The notes below the pieces were generated by a model, which saw only the letters and a program-made list of their open reading frames with translations, was not told the DNA's origin and did not search any database. A program made the translations under genes and the position numbers. Of a DNA stretch of 64,000 bases, positions 55,593 through 64,000 are shown piece after piece (position 1 is the first letter of the stretch; every line of letters begins with the position of its first letter). The DNA comes from Pseudomonas putida (lineage in GTDB: Bacteria; Pseudomonadota; Gammaproteobacteria; Pseudomonadales; Pseudomonadaceae), in assembly GCF_028682395.1 (NCBI RefSeq), contig NZ_JANHLC010000004.1:496001-560000 (forward strand). Reading direction: 5' to 3'.

Positions 55593-56312
55593 ATGCGAGT
55601 CGCGATGCTGGACGACGAACCCGCCGAACTTCGCCGGGTCGAGCAAACGCTGCAACAGATCCCGCAACCGGGTGAAGCGCCGTGGACCCTCTACGGTTTC
55701 GAGCGCGGCGAAGACCTGCTACGCCAGCTCAAGCGCGAGACCTTCGACCTGTTGATTCTCGACTGGCAACTGCCCGACATCAGCGGCCTGGCCCTGCTGC
55801 GCTGGAGCCGCGAACACCTGGCCGTGCCGCCGCCGGCGATCATGGTGACCAGCCGCGACGCCGAGCAGGACATTGTCCTGGCCCTGAGCAGCGGCGCCGA
55901 CGACTACGTCAGCAAACCCTTTCGCGCCAATGAACTCAAAGCCCGGGTCAAGGCGGTACTGCGCCGCCACGGCGGGCAGCGCAGTAGCACCCGCGAGGTG
56001 CTGGCCTTCAACGACCTGCGCTTCGACGATGCCGAGCTCACGGTGACCCGCGACGGCCAGCCCATCAGCATGACCGAGCGCGAATATCGCCTGGCCCGCT
56101 GCCTGTTCAGCAACCTCGGGCGGCCGCTGTCACGCGACTATCTGTACGAGCGGTTCTGGCCCCACGAAGAGATGCTCTCCTCGCGCCCCCTGGATACCCA
56201 TATCTATCGCCTGCGCAACAAGCTGGGGCTCAACGCCGAGCGCGGCTGGCAACTGCTGACGATCTACGGCTATGGCTATCGGCTGGAGAGCGTGGCGGAA
56301 GAAGGGCAGTAG
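55593..56312 (+). CDS. OmpR-family response regulator
   Basis: 239 residues; RBS GGAGAAAGGA before ATG 55593. The receiver has D7/D8 and phospho-acceptor D57 in LILDWQLPD, with lysine in YVSKPFRANEL. The C-terminal winged helix has ISMTEREYRLARCLFSNLGR, RPLDTHIYRLRNKLGL and YGYGYRLE. Proposed partner of the CHASE2 kinase (divergent, about 1.7 kb away across fecR) and proposed regulator of pgaA through the shared tandem motif. Confidence 0.93.
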   Translation: MRVAMLDDEPAELRRVEQTLQQIPQPGEAPWTLYGFERGEDLLRQLKRETFDLLILDWQLPDISGLALLRWSREHLAVPPPAIMVTSRDAEQDIVLALSSGADDYVSKPFRANELKARVKAVLRRHGGQRSSTREVLAFNDLRFDDAELTVTRDGQPISMTEREYRLARCLFSNLGRPLSRDYLYERFWPHEEMLSSRPLDTHIYRLRNKLGLNAERGWQLLTIYGYGYRLESVAEEGQ

Positions 56313-56340
56313 GAGGCTGGGGAGCTTTTTGATCGCGCAT

Positions 56341-56372
56341 AAAAAACCCCGGGCTTGCACCCGGGGTTGGCC
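56341..56372. terminator. Intrinsic terminator between convergent genes
   Basis: AACCCCGGG-CTTGCA-CCCGGGGTT (56345-56368), perfect 9-bp stem. On the minus strand the stem is followed by TTTT, so it ends the YdgA-type gene; it can also stop the response-regulator transcript. Confidence 0.88.
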
Positions 56373-56387
56373 GTGTCACGCAGCGGA

Positions 56388-57878
56388 TCAGTCGCGCGAG
56401 CCGCCCAGATTGGCCATCAGCAGCATGACAAACTGCTCCAGGCTGATTTTCTGGCCATTGAGGTCCACCTGTTGCTCGGCGTAGTTCAGGTTCGACACCA
56501 GGTTCTCACCTTCTTCCTTGAACAGGCCGGTCGACAACAACATGCGCCCGTAAGCACTGCTCAGCATCATGGCTTGCGCCTTGACTGCATCGGCGCTCGG
56601 CTGGGCGTCGAGCTCGACCTGCAAGGTGGTCAGATCAAGCAGCATCGGCTTGGACACCCGCGCTTGAGCCTGAAGCCGGGCCAGCACTTGCTTGAGCTGT
56701 TCATCCGGAGCCAGATCGAACGACGCCGGCTTGGCCAGGTCCACCGCCAGGCTCAAGTGACTTTCGCCATTGGCGGTCTTGAGCGAGAGGTTGTCCAGGG
56801 CCAATTGCGGCTTGCCGGCCAGCAATTTACCCAGCTCGATCTGCAGCAAAGCCTGCTCCGCTGCACTGAACGCTATCTGGGGCACCTCGCCACGCGCCGC
56901 AGCCGCCTGCTGCTCGGGCGCCTGCAACTTGGCCTGGTACATCTCGCCCAGCGCCTTGAGCGCCGGGACATCCACCTGCTTGGCACTCCAGGCCATCTGC
57001 ATGCTGCCAATCGACTTGTCGGCATAACTGATGCCAGCGATCTTGTAGGCCAGGCTGGCGGAGAGGAAATCGCCCGTCACTTGCAGGTTGTCCCGCTGTT
57101 CGATCTGCTTGAAGACCAGCGTGGGCTGGTTGTCGCCAAAGCTCATCTGCGTGTCTTTGAGCTCGACCACACTGCCACCGATGTAGAAATCGAACGGGCT
57201 CTTGTGCAGGTCACTGGCCACGGTCAGGCCATTGAATTCGAACCGCATCGGCACCCGATCCGCCGAGACCAGGCGCAGAGCCAAATGCTCCATAAAGCCA
57301 TCGAGCTTGACCTGCTCGGCATTGCTGGACAGCGACATCGCCAGGTTGAGGCCGGAGAACTTCACCGCCGAGTCGGCATCGGGCGCCAGCTCGAACGGCA
57401 GCACCGACAGGGTGCCCGTGATACTACGGTCATAACCGAGAGTCATCTGGCCGTTAAGCGGCGAAACGCCCTGGGTGGCGGCAAACCATTTCTCGGTCAG
57501 CGGGTTCTTTTCCAGTTGGTACTGGCTGCTTGCCAGGACTGGCCAGAGCTTGAGTTGCTTGACCCGGGAAAACGGCAACGGACCGTGTTCGAGATTCTCC
57601 AGGACCAGCAGCTCGACATGCTCGCTGCCAGGTTCCAGGTTCTTGAAGTTCAGGCGGTACTGCGCCGTGCTGCTGTAGAGATGGGTCTGCAGCGACACCA
57701 GCTCGATGCTGGCGGTCGTATTGGTACCCACCAGGGCATCGCCCAGCTGTTCGTTGGCCCGCTTGATCTCGGTATTGAGCACGCCCTCAAGCTGGGTGCC
57801 GGTGTACCAGGCACCCGCCGTATGAATCGCTGCGCCCGCAACGATGATGCCCAACAATACGCCTGCCGATTTATTCAT
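56388..57878 (-). CDS. YdgA/DUF945 family protein
   Basis: 496 residues. N-terminal membrane anchor or signal (SAGVLLGIIVAGAAIHTAGAWYTG). The middle and C-terminal parts match the DUF945 pattern of long amphipathic strands (QLKLWPVLASSQYQLEKNPLT, AMSLSSNAEQVKLDGFMEHL, LLDLTTLQVELDAQP). Such proteins are periplasmic and thought to resemble lipid-transfer or AsmA-like folds; function is unproven. Single gene; the intergenic stretch 57879-58134 shows nothing notable. Confidence 0.82.
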   Translation of the reverse strand: MNKSAGVLLGIIVAGAAIHTAGAWYTGTQLEGVLNTEIKRANEQLGDALVGTNTTASIELVSLQTHLYSSTAQYRLNFKNLEPGSEHVELLVLENLEHGPLPFSRVKQLKLWPVLASSQYQLEKNPLTEKWFAATQGVSPLNGQMTLGYDRSITGTLSVLPFELAPDADSAVKFSGLNLAMSLSSNAEQVKLDGFMEHLALRLVSADRVPMRFEFNGLTVASDLHKSPFDFYIGGSVVELKDTQMSFGDNQPTLVFKQIEQRDNLQVTGDFLSASLAYKIAGISYADKSIGSMQMAWSAKQVDVPALKALGEMYQAKLQAPEQQAAAARGEVPQIAFSAAEQALLQIELGKLLAGKPQLALDNLSLKTANGESHLSLAVDLAKPASFDLAPDEQLKQVLARLQAQARVSKPMLLDLTTLQVELDAQPSADAVKAQAMMLSSAYGRMLLSTGLFKEEGENLVSNLNYAEQQVDLNGQKISLEQFVMLLMANLGGSRD

Positions 57879-58134
57879 GAAGTAGCCCGGTCAATATCCG
57901 TGTGAGAGGGAAAAAAGTGCGGCGAGATTAGCATTTGTCACCGTCGGGCTGCGGCATTTCGCACAGGGGGATGCCAGCGTGTAACCGCTACCGCAGGTTG
58001 GGTGCGAGTACGCAACGCCCGCCATTCGGGCACCGCGCGCGGCCAGGTGGAGGGTGCCTGAGCGGTTTACGAGCGCTGCACGTGCTAACGGCCGCCTCGC
58101 GGCAATGGCTATGGGGCGGCCGGGAGCCGGCGAC

Positions 58135-58770
58135 TCAGGAATACTCGACTTCCATCTCGTCGAGTTGATGGTCAAAGGTTTTCAGGCGTGCGGTCCAAGT
58201 GTAGATCAGCACCTCGAAATCACGGTCGATCACCAGGCCCTGAGAGGCGTCCTGACGGGGCTTGCAGTAGTCGAGCTGGTAGCGCTGGCGGGCCATGGCA
58301 TTGGCCACATCAGCCAGTTCGCGGGCATTGCTCAGCCAGTGCCTTTGCGGGCCGAAGACCTGGTCGTCGAGCTTGAGGCACTGGCCCCTGAGGGCCTCAA
58401 GGCTTTTCTCCAGCGGGGTGCCGGTCAGCTCGCCCATCACCTCCTGAAAGGTCCGTCCGGGCTGCCAGTAATTGCCCCAGAAATACCGGTCGAACACCGT
58501 CTCGACCCGGCGCAGCGCCACCTTGGTATCCCAGATGGCCAGCAGGGTCTTGCTCTGCTCCAGTTGGCGCTTGTGCAACTGGCGGGTTTGCCAGGACGCC
58601 CAGGCGACCATCGCCACCGCCAGCCCCGCAATCAGGGCACTGGCGCTGTCGAGAAACAGCAGCGCCTGGTCGAGTTGTCGGGTCAGCATGATGCCGTAGA
58701 AATAAGTGGCGGACAGCAGAACCAGCGCCGTCAACACCAGCCAGAAACCGGGGGCATAAGGGTTTTTCAT
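58135..58770 (-). CDS. Conserved-looking hypothetical membrane protein
   Basis: The start at MKNPYAPGFW (58770), preceded by GAGGGA, gives 211 residues. Two transmembrane helices near 10-30 and 40-62 (VLTALVLLSATYFYGIM, ASALIAGLAVAMVAWASW), then a cytoplasmic helical domain rich in Gln, Arg and Trp. I do not recognise a family. It is in the same direction as the efflux operon, 73 bp after its last gene, and may be read through. Confidence 0.65.
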   Translation of the reverse strand: MKNPYAPGFWLVLTALVLLSATYFYGIMLTRQLDQALLFLDSASALIAGLAVAMVAWASWQTRQLHKRQLEQSKTLLAIWDTKVALRRVETVFDRYFWGNYWQPGRTFQEVMGELTGTPLEKSLEALRGQCLKLDDQVFGPQRHWLSNARELADVANAMARQRYQLDYCKPRQDASQGLVIDRDFEVLIYTWTARLKTFDHQLDEMEVEYS

Positions 58771-58843
58771 TATTGGAATCCCTCTTGACCGGCGCGCCAG
58801 CGCGAGGGGCGCGATACCGATAAAAGCCAGCATAGCAACGGCT

Positions 58844-60292
58844 TCAGGGTTGCGTTGGCCTCGACGCTGACGTTCGTCCGGTTTGCCAGCCGCCCCCCAG
58901 GGCCAGGAACAAATCGATCTGGCTCATGGCCACTTGGGTGTTCGCCGCCGCCAGTTGGGCGCGCATCTCAGTGTAGCTGCGCGTGGCTTGCAGGTCGGCC
59001 AGAAACGAGGCCCGGCCGGCCTGGAAAAAGCGATGCGTCTGGTCGGCCGCCAACTGCGCCGACGCTTCGGCGTCTGCCAGCGCCGCCCGGCGTTGCAGCA
59101 CCGCATCGTACTGGGCGAGGCCGGTCTGGGTCTCGCGGATGGCGTTGAGCACCACCCCATCGAAATGTGCCAGCGCGCCCTGGGCGGAGGCCTCGGCTGC
59201 GCGGATCCGCTCGCGGGCCCCGTTGGACGGCACGCTCCAACTCAGTAGAGGCCCAAAGCCCCAGCGGTTGGTGGCCGGCTTGCCCAGGTTCTCCAGGATA
59301 CCGACGGTGCCAACGGTCGCGCCGATGCTGATATCCGGGTACAGCGCCCCCGTGGCCACGCCGATACCCGCCGTGGCGGCCGCGAGATGGCGCTCGGCCT
59401 GGCGGATATCCGGACGGCGCTTGAGCAACGCGGCGCCATCGCCGACCGGCAGTAATTGGGCAATCTGCGGCAGCTCGGCGCAATCAGCGACGCCGGCCGG
59501 CAACCGCTCGACAGGTTTGGCCAGCAGCATCGACAGGCGAAACAGCGCGCCCTGGCGCTGGGCGGTGTAACGCGGCAGCTCGGCACGCAGGGACTTGAAC
59601 TGGGTTTCGGAACGCGTCACCTGGGTTTCATCACCACGCCCGGCATCACGCAGGCGCTGGGTCAATTCGGTGCTCTGGCCCTGTAGCGCCAGAGAATGCT
59701 CGGCAATTTCGCGCTCCTCATTGGCCGCGCAGACCTGGGTGTAGGCCCGCACCACATCGGCCACCAGGGTAATGCGCGCGGTGTCGGACGCTGCCTGGGC
59801 CGCGTCCGCCGAAGCCTGGGCTGCTTCGATGCCGCGCGCGAGGGTGCCGAACAGATCGAACTGGTAGGACGTGGTGATCGCGATATCGCCGACATTCGCC
59901 ACCGGCACCTTGTCCGCCAGCAGGAACGCTTCGCCCGATTCCTGCAAGCGCTGCGCGCCCAACTTGACCCCACCGTGCCAACCGCCAGCCGCCTGGGCCT
60001 CGTCGACCTGGGCCCGGGCGCGGGCCAGATTGGCCGCCGCGACCCGCAGGTCGGTGCTCGATGCCAGGGCCTGGCGCACTAACTCGTCCAGCCGGGCATC
60101 CCGGTACAGGCGCCACCAATCATCCGGCACCGGTGCCGAAACCACCGGCGCACCCGAGGTCGGCAGCTCGCCTTGCAGGTCCGCGCGCTGGACCGCCGCA
60201 TCCTTGGGCAACTGATAATTGGGGCCGACCATCTGACACGCCGACAGCAACAGTCCCAGTCCGGCGCCACCCAGTACATACCGCAGCCTCAT
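58844..60292 (-). CDS. Outer-membrane efflux lipoprotein (OprM/NodT type)
   Basis: 482 residues; lipobox LLSAC at 15-19 and the following QMVGPNYQLP, as in NodT-family outer-membrane factors. Long coiled-coil helices (e.g. QASADAAQAASDTARITLVADVVRAYTQV region) of the TolC fold and a family-typical QAERHLAAATAGIGVA. It forms the exit duct for the fusion protein and FUSC pump encoded upstream, and starts inside the HlyD gene stop (4-bp overlap). Confidence 0.92.
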   Translation of the reverse strand: MRLRYVLGGAGLGLLLSACQMVGPNYQLPKDAAVQRADLQGELPTSGAPVVSAPVPDDWWRLYRDARLDELVRQALASSTDLRVAAANLARARAQVDEAQAAGGWHGGVKLGAQRLQESGEAFLLADKVPVANVGDIAITTSYQFDLFGTLARGIEAAQASADAAQAASDTARITLVADVVRAYTQVCAANEEREIAEHSLALQGQSTELTQRLRDAGRGDETQVTRSETQFKSLRAELPRYTAQRQGALFRLSMLLAKPVERLPAGVADCAELPQIAQLLPVGDGAALLKRRPDIRQAERHLAAATAGIGVATGALYPDISIGATVGTVGILENLGKPATNRWGFGPLLSWSVPSNGARERIRAAEASAQGALAHFDGVVLNAIRETQTGLAQYDAVLQRRAALADAEASAQLAADQTHRFFQAGRASFLADLQATRSYTEMRAQLAAANTQVAMSQIDLFLALGGGWQTGRTSASRPTQP

Positions 60293-61185
60293 GGCGTGGC
60301 CTTGGCCGGCAGGCCGCTGGCATCGTCGAGAATCGACACGGTTGCGGTCCGCCCGGCAATCATGCGGAAATCTGCCGGGACCTCATCGAAGGCGATGCGT
60401 ACCGGAATCCGCTGGGCCAGGCGCACCCAGCTGAAGGCCGGGTTGACGTTGGGCAGCAGGTTCGCACCGCTGCTGCGGTCGCGGTCCTCGATCCCGGCGA
60501 CGATGCTCTGGACGTGCCCGAGCAGCCGCGCCTTGTCACCCACCACGCGAATATCCACGCGCTGGCCGATGCGGATGCCCTCCAGCTTGGTCTCTTCGAA
60601 ATAACCATCGATATGGTACGAAGCGCTGTCGACAATCGACAGCACCGCCCGCCCGGCACTGACAAACTCCTGGCTGCGCGGCGCGCGATCATTCACATAG
60701 CCGTCCACCGGGCTGCGGATCACCGAGCGCTCAAGGTTGAGCTGGGCGCTGTCCACCGCCACCTGGGCTTCAGCTAGCGCGGCCTGGGCGCGCATCTCAC
60801 GCGACTGGCTTTCCTCCAATTGCTCGCGGGCGACCAGATTGCCCAGCCCGCGATTACGCCGGGCTTCACGCTGGGCCTGGGCCAGGCTTTCTTCGCGGTC
60901 GGCCAGCGCCGCACGGGCCTGGCGCAGCGCCAGGCCAAACCGGTCCGGGTCAATGCGAAACAGCACCTGGCCGCGCGTTACCGGTTGGTTATCGCGCACC
61001 AGCACTTCCTGGATCAACCCTGAGACATCGGGAGCGATCTGCACAATATCGGCACGGATATGCCCGTCGCGGGTCCAGGGCGCAAACATGTAATACATCA
61101 CCATGCGCCAGACCAGCACACAGGCGAAGCTCACCACCAGCAGGGTCAGGACCACACGGCCCAGGGTCAACAGAGGTTTTTTCAT
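60289..61185 (-). CDS. HlyD-family membrane-fusion protein (AaeA/EmrA-like)
   Basis: 298 residues: one N-terminal transmembrane helix (8-30), biotinyl-lipoyl halves (APDVSGLIQEVLVRDNQPVTRGQVLFRIDP; VIRSPVDGYV), a coiled-coil in between, and a beta-barrel region. It links the inner-membrane FUSC protein to the outer-membrane factor. Overlaps of 4 bp with both neighbours indicate one operon. Confidence 0.93.
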   Translation of the reverse strand: MKKPLLTLGRVVLTLLVVSFACVLVWRMVMYYMFAPWTRDGHIRADIVQIAPDVSGLIQEVLVRDNQPVTRGQVLFRIDPDRFGLALRQARAALADREESLAQAQREARRNRGLGNLVAREQLEESQSREMRAQAALAEAQVAVDSAQLNLERSVIRSPVDGYVNDRAPRSQEFVSAGRAVLSIVDSASYHIDGYFEETKLEGIRIGQRVDIRVVGDKARLLGHVQSIVAGIEDRDRSSGANLLPNVNPAFSWVRLAQRIPVRIAFDEVPADFRMIAGRTATVSILDDASGLPAKATP

Positions 61186-61391
61186 GTCATCAGGTATCGG
61201 CTGAGTGAGTCCACGGCGCCCAGCAGCAAGGCGTAGAGGCCGACGTTGAACAACGCCCGGTGCCAGACCAGGCGATAGAAATGGCAGCGTGTCAGCACGG
61301 CGTGCACCACCAGGTACAGCAGGTAGGTGATGCCCATCAGCACCAGCAGTGTGGGCAGGAAGACCCCGCTGATATCCAGGTCACCGATCAT
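61182..61391 (-). CDS. DUF1656 small inner-membrane protein
   Basis: 69 residues, two hydrophobic segments (FLPTLLVLMGITYLLYLVVHAVL; RALFNVGLYALLLGAV). DUF1656 proteins (AaeX/YhcR-like) regularly sit between FUSC and HlyD genes, as here, with 4-bp overlaps on both sides. Probably an accessory pump subunit. Confidence 0.9.
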   Translation of the reverse strand: MIGDLDISGVFLPTLLVLMGITYLLYLVVHAVLTRCHFYRLVWHRALFNVGLYALLLGAVDSLSRYLMT

Positions 61392-63469
61392 AGAGGCGCT
61401 CCGTCAAGGCCCGCAGGCAAGGCCGGGGGCTGTGCGCTGCTGCCGAGGAATTCGACGCCGGGTAACAGCGCCAGGCGCAAGCCGCTCAGGGCGTGCAGCA
61501 ATTGCAGGCGGGTTTCTGTGTCAGCCTCGCTACCGAGCGCGCGGCGGGTACGGTCCAGGGTCATCAACAGCGGGACCGGCGCCGGCAGGCGCTCGCCGGC
61601 CTTGAGGCAAGCGTTGAAATAATCGCCCACTTCCGCCACCACCTGGCCCAGCAAGGTATTGGCCACGCCGCGCACCCGTGGGGTGTAGGCCAGCAGATCG
61701 AGCAGGTTCAGGGCGACTCGCAGTTCGCGCAGGGCCACGCCCGTGTCCTGGCCGGTCATGGCCAGGCGCGGCAGATGCTGCATCAGCCGATCGAGCATCT
61801 GCGCCCCCAGGTGCCGATGCTCGGCCAGGGTTGCCGGGCGTGTCAGGCTGACAATGTCGCGCCAGCTGAAACGGGTCAGGCGCTTGGCCGCCAGTTCGGC
61901 ACCGAACGGCCGGGTCAGCAGGGTCCAGATAAAGGCGAACAACAACCCCAGGGGCCCGGCCAGGTTGGCATTGATAAAAACCTGGAAGTCCGCATCGTAG
62001 GCGCCCTGGATACTGATGAACGATGCCGTGTTGACGATGGTCAGCAACGTGCCCAGGTAGAAACGTGGCTGCACGGTCAGCGTGCCAACGCAGATAAAAG
62101 GCACGGCAAACGCCAGCACCAGCATGGGGAAGTCATGCAGGTTGGGCAGGATCAGAAACAGGTAGAGGCTGGCAAACAGCACCGACAGGGCGGTCCAGAA
62201 AAAGAACCGATAGATCTGCGGGGCCGGGTCATCCTTCGCGGCGAAGAAACTGCACGCCACGGCCGCCAGAATCACCGCACTGGCGCCATCGGTCCAGCCC
62301 AGCAGAATCCAGAGCACCGAGGCGACCAGGATCGCAGTCACCGTCGAGAACACCGAATAGAGCATCAGGCCACGGTCGAGAAACGGCGTCAGCCGGCCCA
62401 GCCGCCAGTGCCGGTAGACCGCGCGCCAGTTGCTCTGGTCGTCGCTCTGGATGGCCTGTTGCAGACTGCGGCAGTCCTGCCACAGATCGATCCATTCGCC
62501 CAAGCGGTACAGGGCATTGGAGAACAGCAACTGGCGTCGATCCTCCAGCGCCTCGGGCGCCGGCTGGTGGTGTTCAAGCTGTTCGCGCAAGGCTTGCCAG
62601 CGCGCCACGCCCGGGTCGCGGGCACTGGCCTGCAACCACTGATCGGCCGCCACCAGCAGCGGTGCAAAGCGCTCGACCAGCTCCGGCGTGCGACGCTCCA
62701 GGGCGTAGAGCGCGTCCTCCAGGGCGTCGATCACCGGCAGCAGGTGGATCATCCGCCCGCGTAACTCCTTGGCATTGCGCACCGTCTGCGGCCGCGCGCC
62801 TTCGTGGGGCAACTGGCCGATCATCAATTCCAGGCTATTGAACGTCGCGACCATCGAGGCGCGCAGGCCACTGACCGTTTCACCCTGGACCTCACGTCGC
62901 AGGAAGCACTGGCTGTAGCGCGTTGCATCGGCAAACCACTGGCCGGTCGCATCGGCCAGTACCGGCGCCAGCCGCCGGGGCCAGAACACACTGCCGACCA
63001 CTGCCGCGCAGATAATCCCGAGGAAGATTTCTTCGGTCCGCGCCTCCGCCACGTCGAACACCGCCAGCGGGTTATCGACCACCGCCAGGGCAATCATCGG
63101 CAGGGTATAACCGGCCAGCATCAGCGCATAGCCATTGGCGGTGCGCAGGTGCAGGGACAGGAACAACAGGGTGCCTGTCCAGAGCGCGATCACCAGGGCC
63201 AGCAGCAACGGTGTCTGCACAAACAGCGGCACGAAGAACACCGCCGCCGAGGCGCCGAGCAGTGTACCGCCGGCGCGGTACAGCGCCTTGGAACTGGTCG
63301 GCCCGACAAACGGGCTGGAGACGATATAGACCGTGGCCATGGCCCAGTAGGGCCGGGGCATTTGCATCAGCAGGGCGATGTACAGCGCCAGCATTGAGGC
63401 AGCAAACGTACGCACGCCATAGAACCAATCACGGGCCGGCGGCAGGCCGCTGAAAAAATCCTTCAGCAA
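61388..63469 (-). CDS. FUSC/AaeB-like aromatic-compound efflux permease
   Basis: 693 residues with two FUSC-type transmembrane blocks (about 22-165 and 370-510; PPARDWFYGVRTFAASMLALY, FVGPTSSKALYRAGGTLLGA) and large cytoplasmic parts. The start is TTG 63469, overlapping the MarR stop (TTGCTGA); the N-terminus is family-like, so this rare start is more likely than a downstream ATG. Family members export hydroxylated aromatic acids and similar compounds by proton motive force. Confidence 0.9.
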   Translation of the reverse strand: MLKDFFSGLPPARDWFYGVRTFAASMLALYIALLMQMPRPYWAMATVYIVSSPFVGPTSSKALYRAGGTLLGASAAVFFVPLFVQTPLLLALVIALWTGTLLFLSLHLRTANGYALMLAGYTLPMIALAVVDNPLAVFDVAEARTEEIFLGIICAAVVGSVFWPRRLAPVLADATGQWFADATRYSQCFLRREVQGETVSGLRASMVATFNSLELMIGQLPHEGARPQTVRNAKELRGRMIHLLPVIDALEDALYALERRTPELVERFAPLLVAADQWLQASARDPGVARWQALREQLEHHQPAPEALEDRRQLLFSNALYRLGEWIDLWQDCRSLQQAIQSDDQSNWRAVYRHWRLGRLTPFLDRGLMLYSVFSTVTAILVASVLWILLGWTDGASAVILAAVACSFFAAKDDPAPQIYRFFFWTALSVLFASLYLFLILPNLHDFPMLVLAFAVPFICVGTLTVQPRFYLGTLLTIVNTASFISIQGAYDADFQVFINANLAGPLGLLFAFIWTLLTRPFGAELAAKRLTRFSWRDIVSLTRPATLAEHRHLGAQMLDRLMQHLPRLAMTGQDTGVALRELRVALNLLDLLAYTPRVRGVANTLLGQVVAEVGDYFNACLKAGERLPAPVPLLMTLDRTRRALGSEADTETRLQLLHALSGLRLALLPGVEFLGSSAQPPALPAGLDGAPL

Positions 63470-63921
63470 TCTTGCGCTCCAGGGCTCTGGCCGGCCGCCT
63501 CGAAGGCGCGGATCACCCGCAGTGCCGCGTCCAGGTCCGCCGGGGCGATATCCGCCAGGGCCTCACGGCGCAAACGCACCAATTCGGTTTCGATGGCCTG
63601 CACCAGCTCGCCACCGCGCTCGGTCAGGCTCAAGGTCTTGGCCCGCCGGTCACTGGGGTCCTCGCAACGCACCACATAACCCGCGCTGCACAGCTGATCG
63701 AGCAGGCGCACCAGCGACGGGCTCTCCATACCCGCGGCCTGGGCCACCGTGACTTGACGCACACCACCACCCAGCCGGCCGATGATCAACAGCGGCATGG
63801 CGCAGGCTTCGGAAACACCGTAGTTGACCAGCGTGCTCTGGCAGACACGCCGCCAATGGCGAGCGGCGACCACCAAGCCGGTGCTGATATTCATCCGCAG
63901 GAGATCGAGGGTAGGAGGCAA
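63463..63921 (-). CDS. MarR-family transcriptional regulator
   Basis: Up to 152 residues from TTG 63921; ATG 63894 (MNISTGLVVA) is the alternative, and neither has a good RBS. MarR winged helix: GGVRQVTVAQAAGMESPSLVRLLDQLCSAG, then the wing CEDPSDRRAKTLSLTERG with the family's DxRxK/R pattern. First gene of the efflux operon, overlapping the FUSC gene. It most likely represses the operon until an aromatic ligand binds; the palindrome at 63941 is the probable operator. Confidence 0.92.
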   Translation of the reverse strand: MPPTLDLLRMNISTGLVVAARHWRRVCQSTLVNYGVSEACAMPLLIIGRLGGGVRQVTVAQAAGMESPSLVRLLDQLCSAGYVVRCEDPSDRRAKTLSLTERGGELVQAIETELVRLRREALADIAPADLDAALRVIRAFEAAGQSPGAQDC

Positions 63922-63940
63922 AGGAGGCGCTCACACAAAG

Positions 63941-63956
63941 TTAGTTTGCTAACTAA
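63941..63956. promoter_or_regulatory. MarR-type operator palindrome
   Basis: TTAGTT-TGCT-AACTAA, perfect 6-bp arms, 20 bp upstream of the TTG start of the MarR gene. This AGTTnnnnAACT form is common for MarR operators. The DNA right of it to 64000 holds no gene. Confidence 0.65.
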
Positions 63957-64000
63957 TGGTAAAGCCGACCAGCATTAATGTCACTAAATGTTTCCAGCTC

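Noticed and set aside
61493..62764. A long plus-strand frame opposite the FUSC gene, and similar ones opposite gabT, gabD, pgaA and the DUF945 gene
   Set aside because: All are Gln/His/Arg-rich antisense shadows of well-supported genes.
1..64000. CRISPR arrays, IS elements, prophage or toxin-antitoxin genes
   Set aside because: No regularly spaced repeats, transposases, integrases, phage structural genes or recognisable TA pairs were seen on either strand.

Overview
The window is a GC-rich chromosomal segment of a fluorescent-group Pseudomonas. The best evidence is a core block in Pseudomonas order (cysAWT, sbp, oscA, a GGDEF/EAL gene and the desaturase desA, with gabDT nearby). The pgaABCD operon, GlxA-type AraC regulators and general codon use agree. 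No phage, IS element, plasmid function or CRISPR array was seen.

Layout. 1-6.9 kb: the tail of a LysR regulator, a membrane desaturase with a divergent AraC regulator, and a heavy-metal-type two-component system divergent from a periplasmic HbpS/GlcG-like protein and 5-hydroxyisourate hydrolase. A perfect 8-2-8 inverted repeat lies between the two arms, an arrangement recalling E. coli HprRS/hiuH. A Crp/Fnr regulator and an Mpo1-like membrane protein follow. 7-17 kb: sulfate uptake (cysA-cysW-cysT-sbp-oscA), a PAS-GGDEF-EAL protein, desA, a PAS-GGDEF cyclase and a receiver-HDOD protein. 17-20.4 kb: gabD-gabT (GABA to succinate) and tRNA-Arg(CCG).

20.9-34.7 kb is an accessory catabolic region: a LysR regulator, class III aminotransferase, Dpp/Opp-type ABC importer with its binding protein, a TonB-dependent receptor, an aldehyde dehydrogenase and an NtaA/SnaA-type flavin monooxygenase. 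Together they look like an outer-membrane-to-cytoplasm route for an unknown amine or peptide-like compound. A truncated LysR gene marks its far end. 35.3-38.9 kb is a more A/T-rich three-gene cassette (flippase, APH-fold kinase, glycosyltransferase). 39-44.9 kb holds a GlxA-type regulator divergent from a polyamine-type ABC importer and a proline-racemase-superfamily enzyme whose second catalytic cysteine is glycine.

45-56.3 kb carries pgaABCD (poly-N-acetylglucosamine matrix) beside a CHASE2 histidine kinase, a FecR-domain protein, a small membrane protein and a divergent response regulator. Similar tandem 10-bp motifs occur upstream of pgaA, in the gap upstream of fecR and upstream of the response regulator, which suggests that this sensor module controls the matrix operon. 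56.4-64 kb: a YdgA-type protein, a small membrane protein, and a MarR-controlled FUSC/DUF1656/HlyD/outer-membrane-factor efflux operon with a palindromic operator.

Functional calls come from motifs and remembered family features; no database search was possible.
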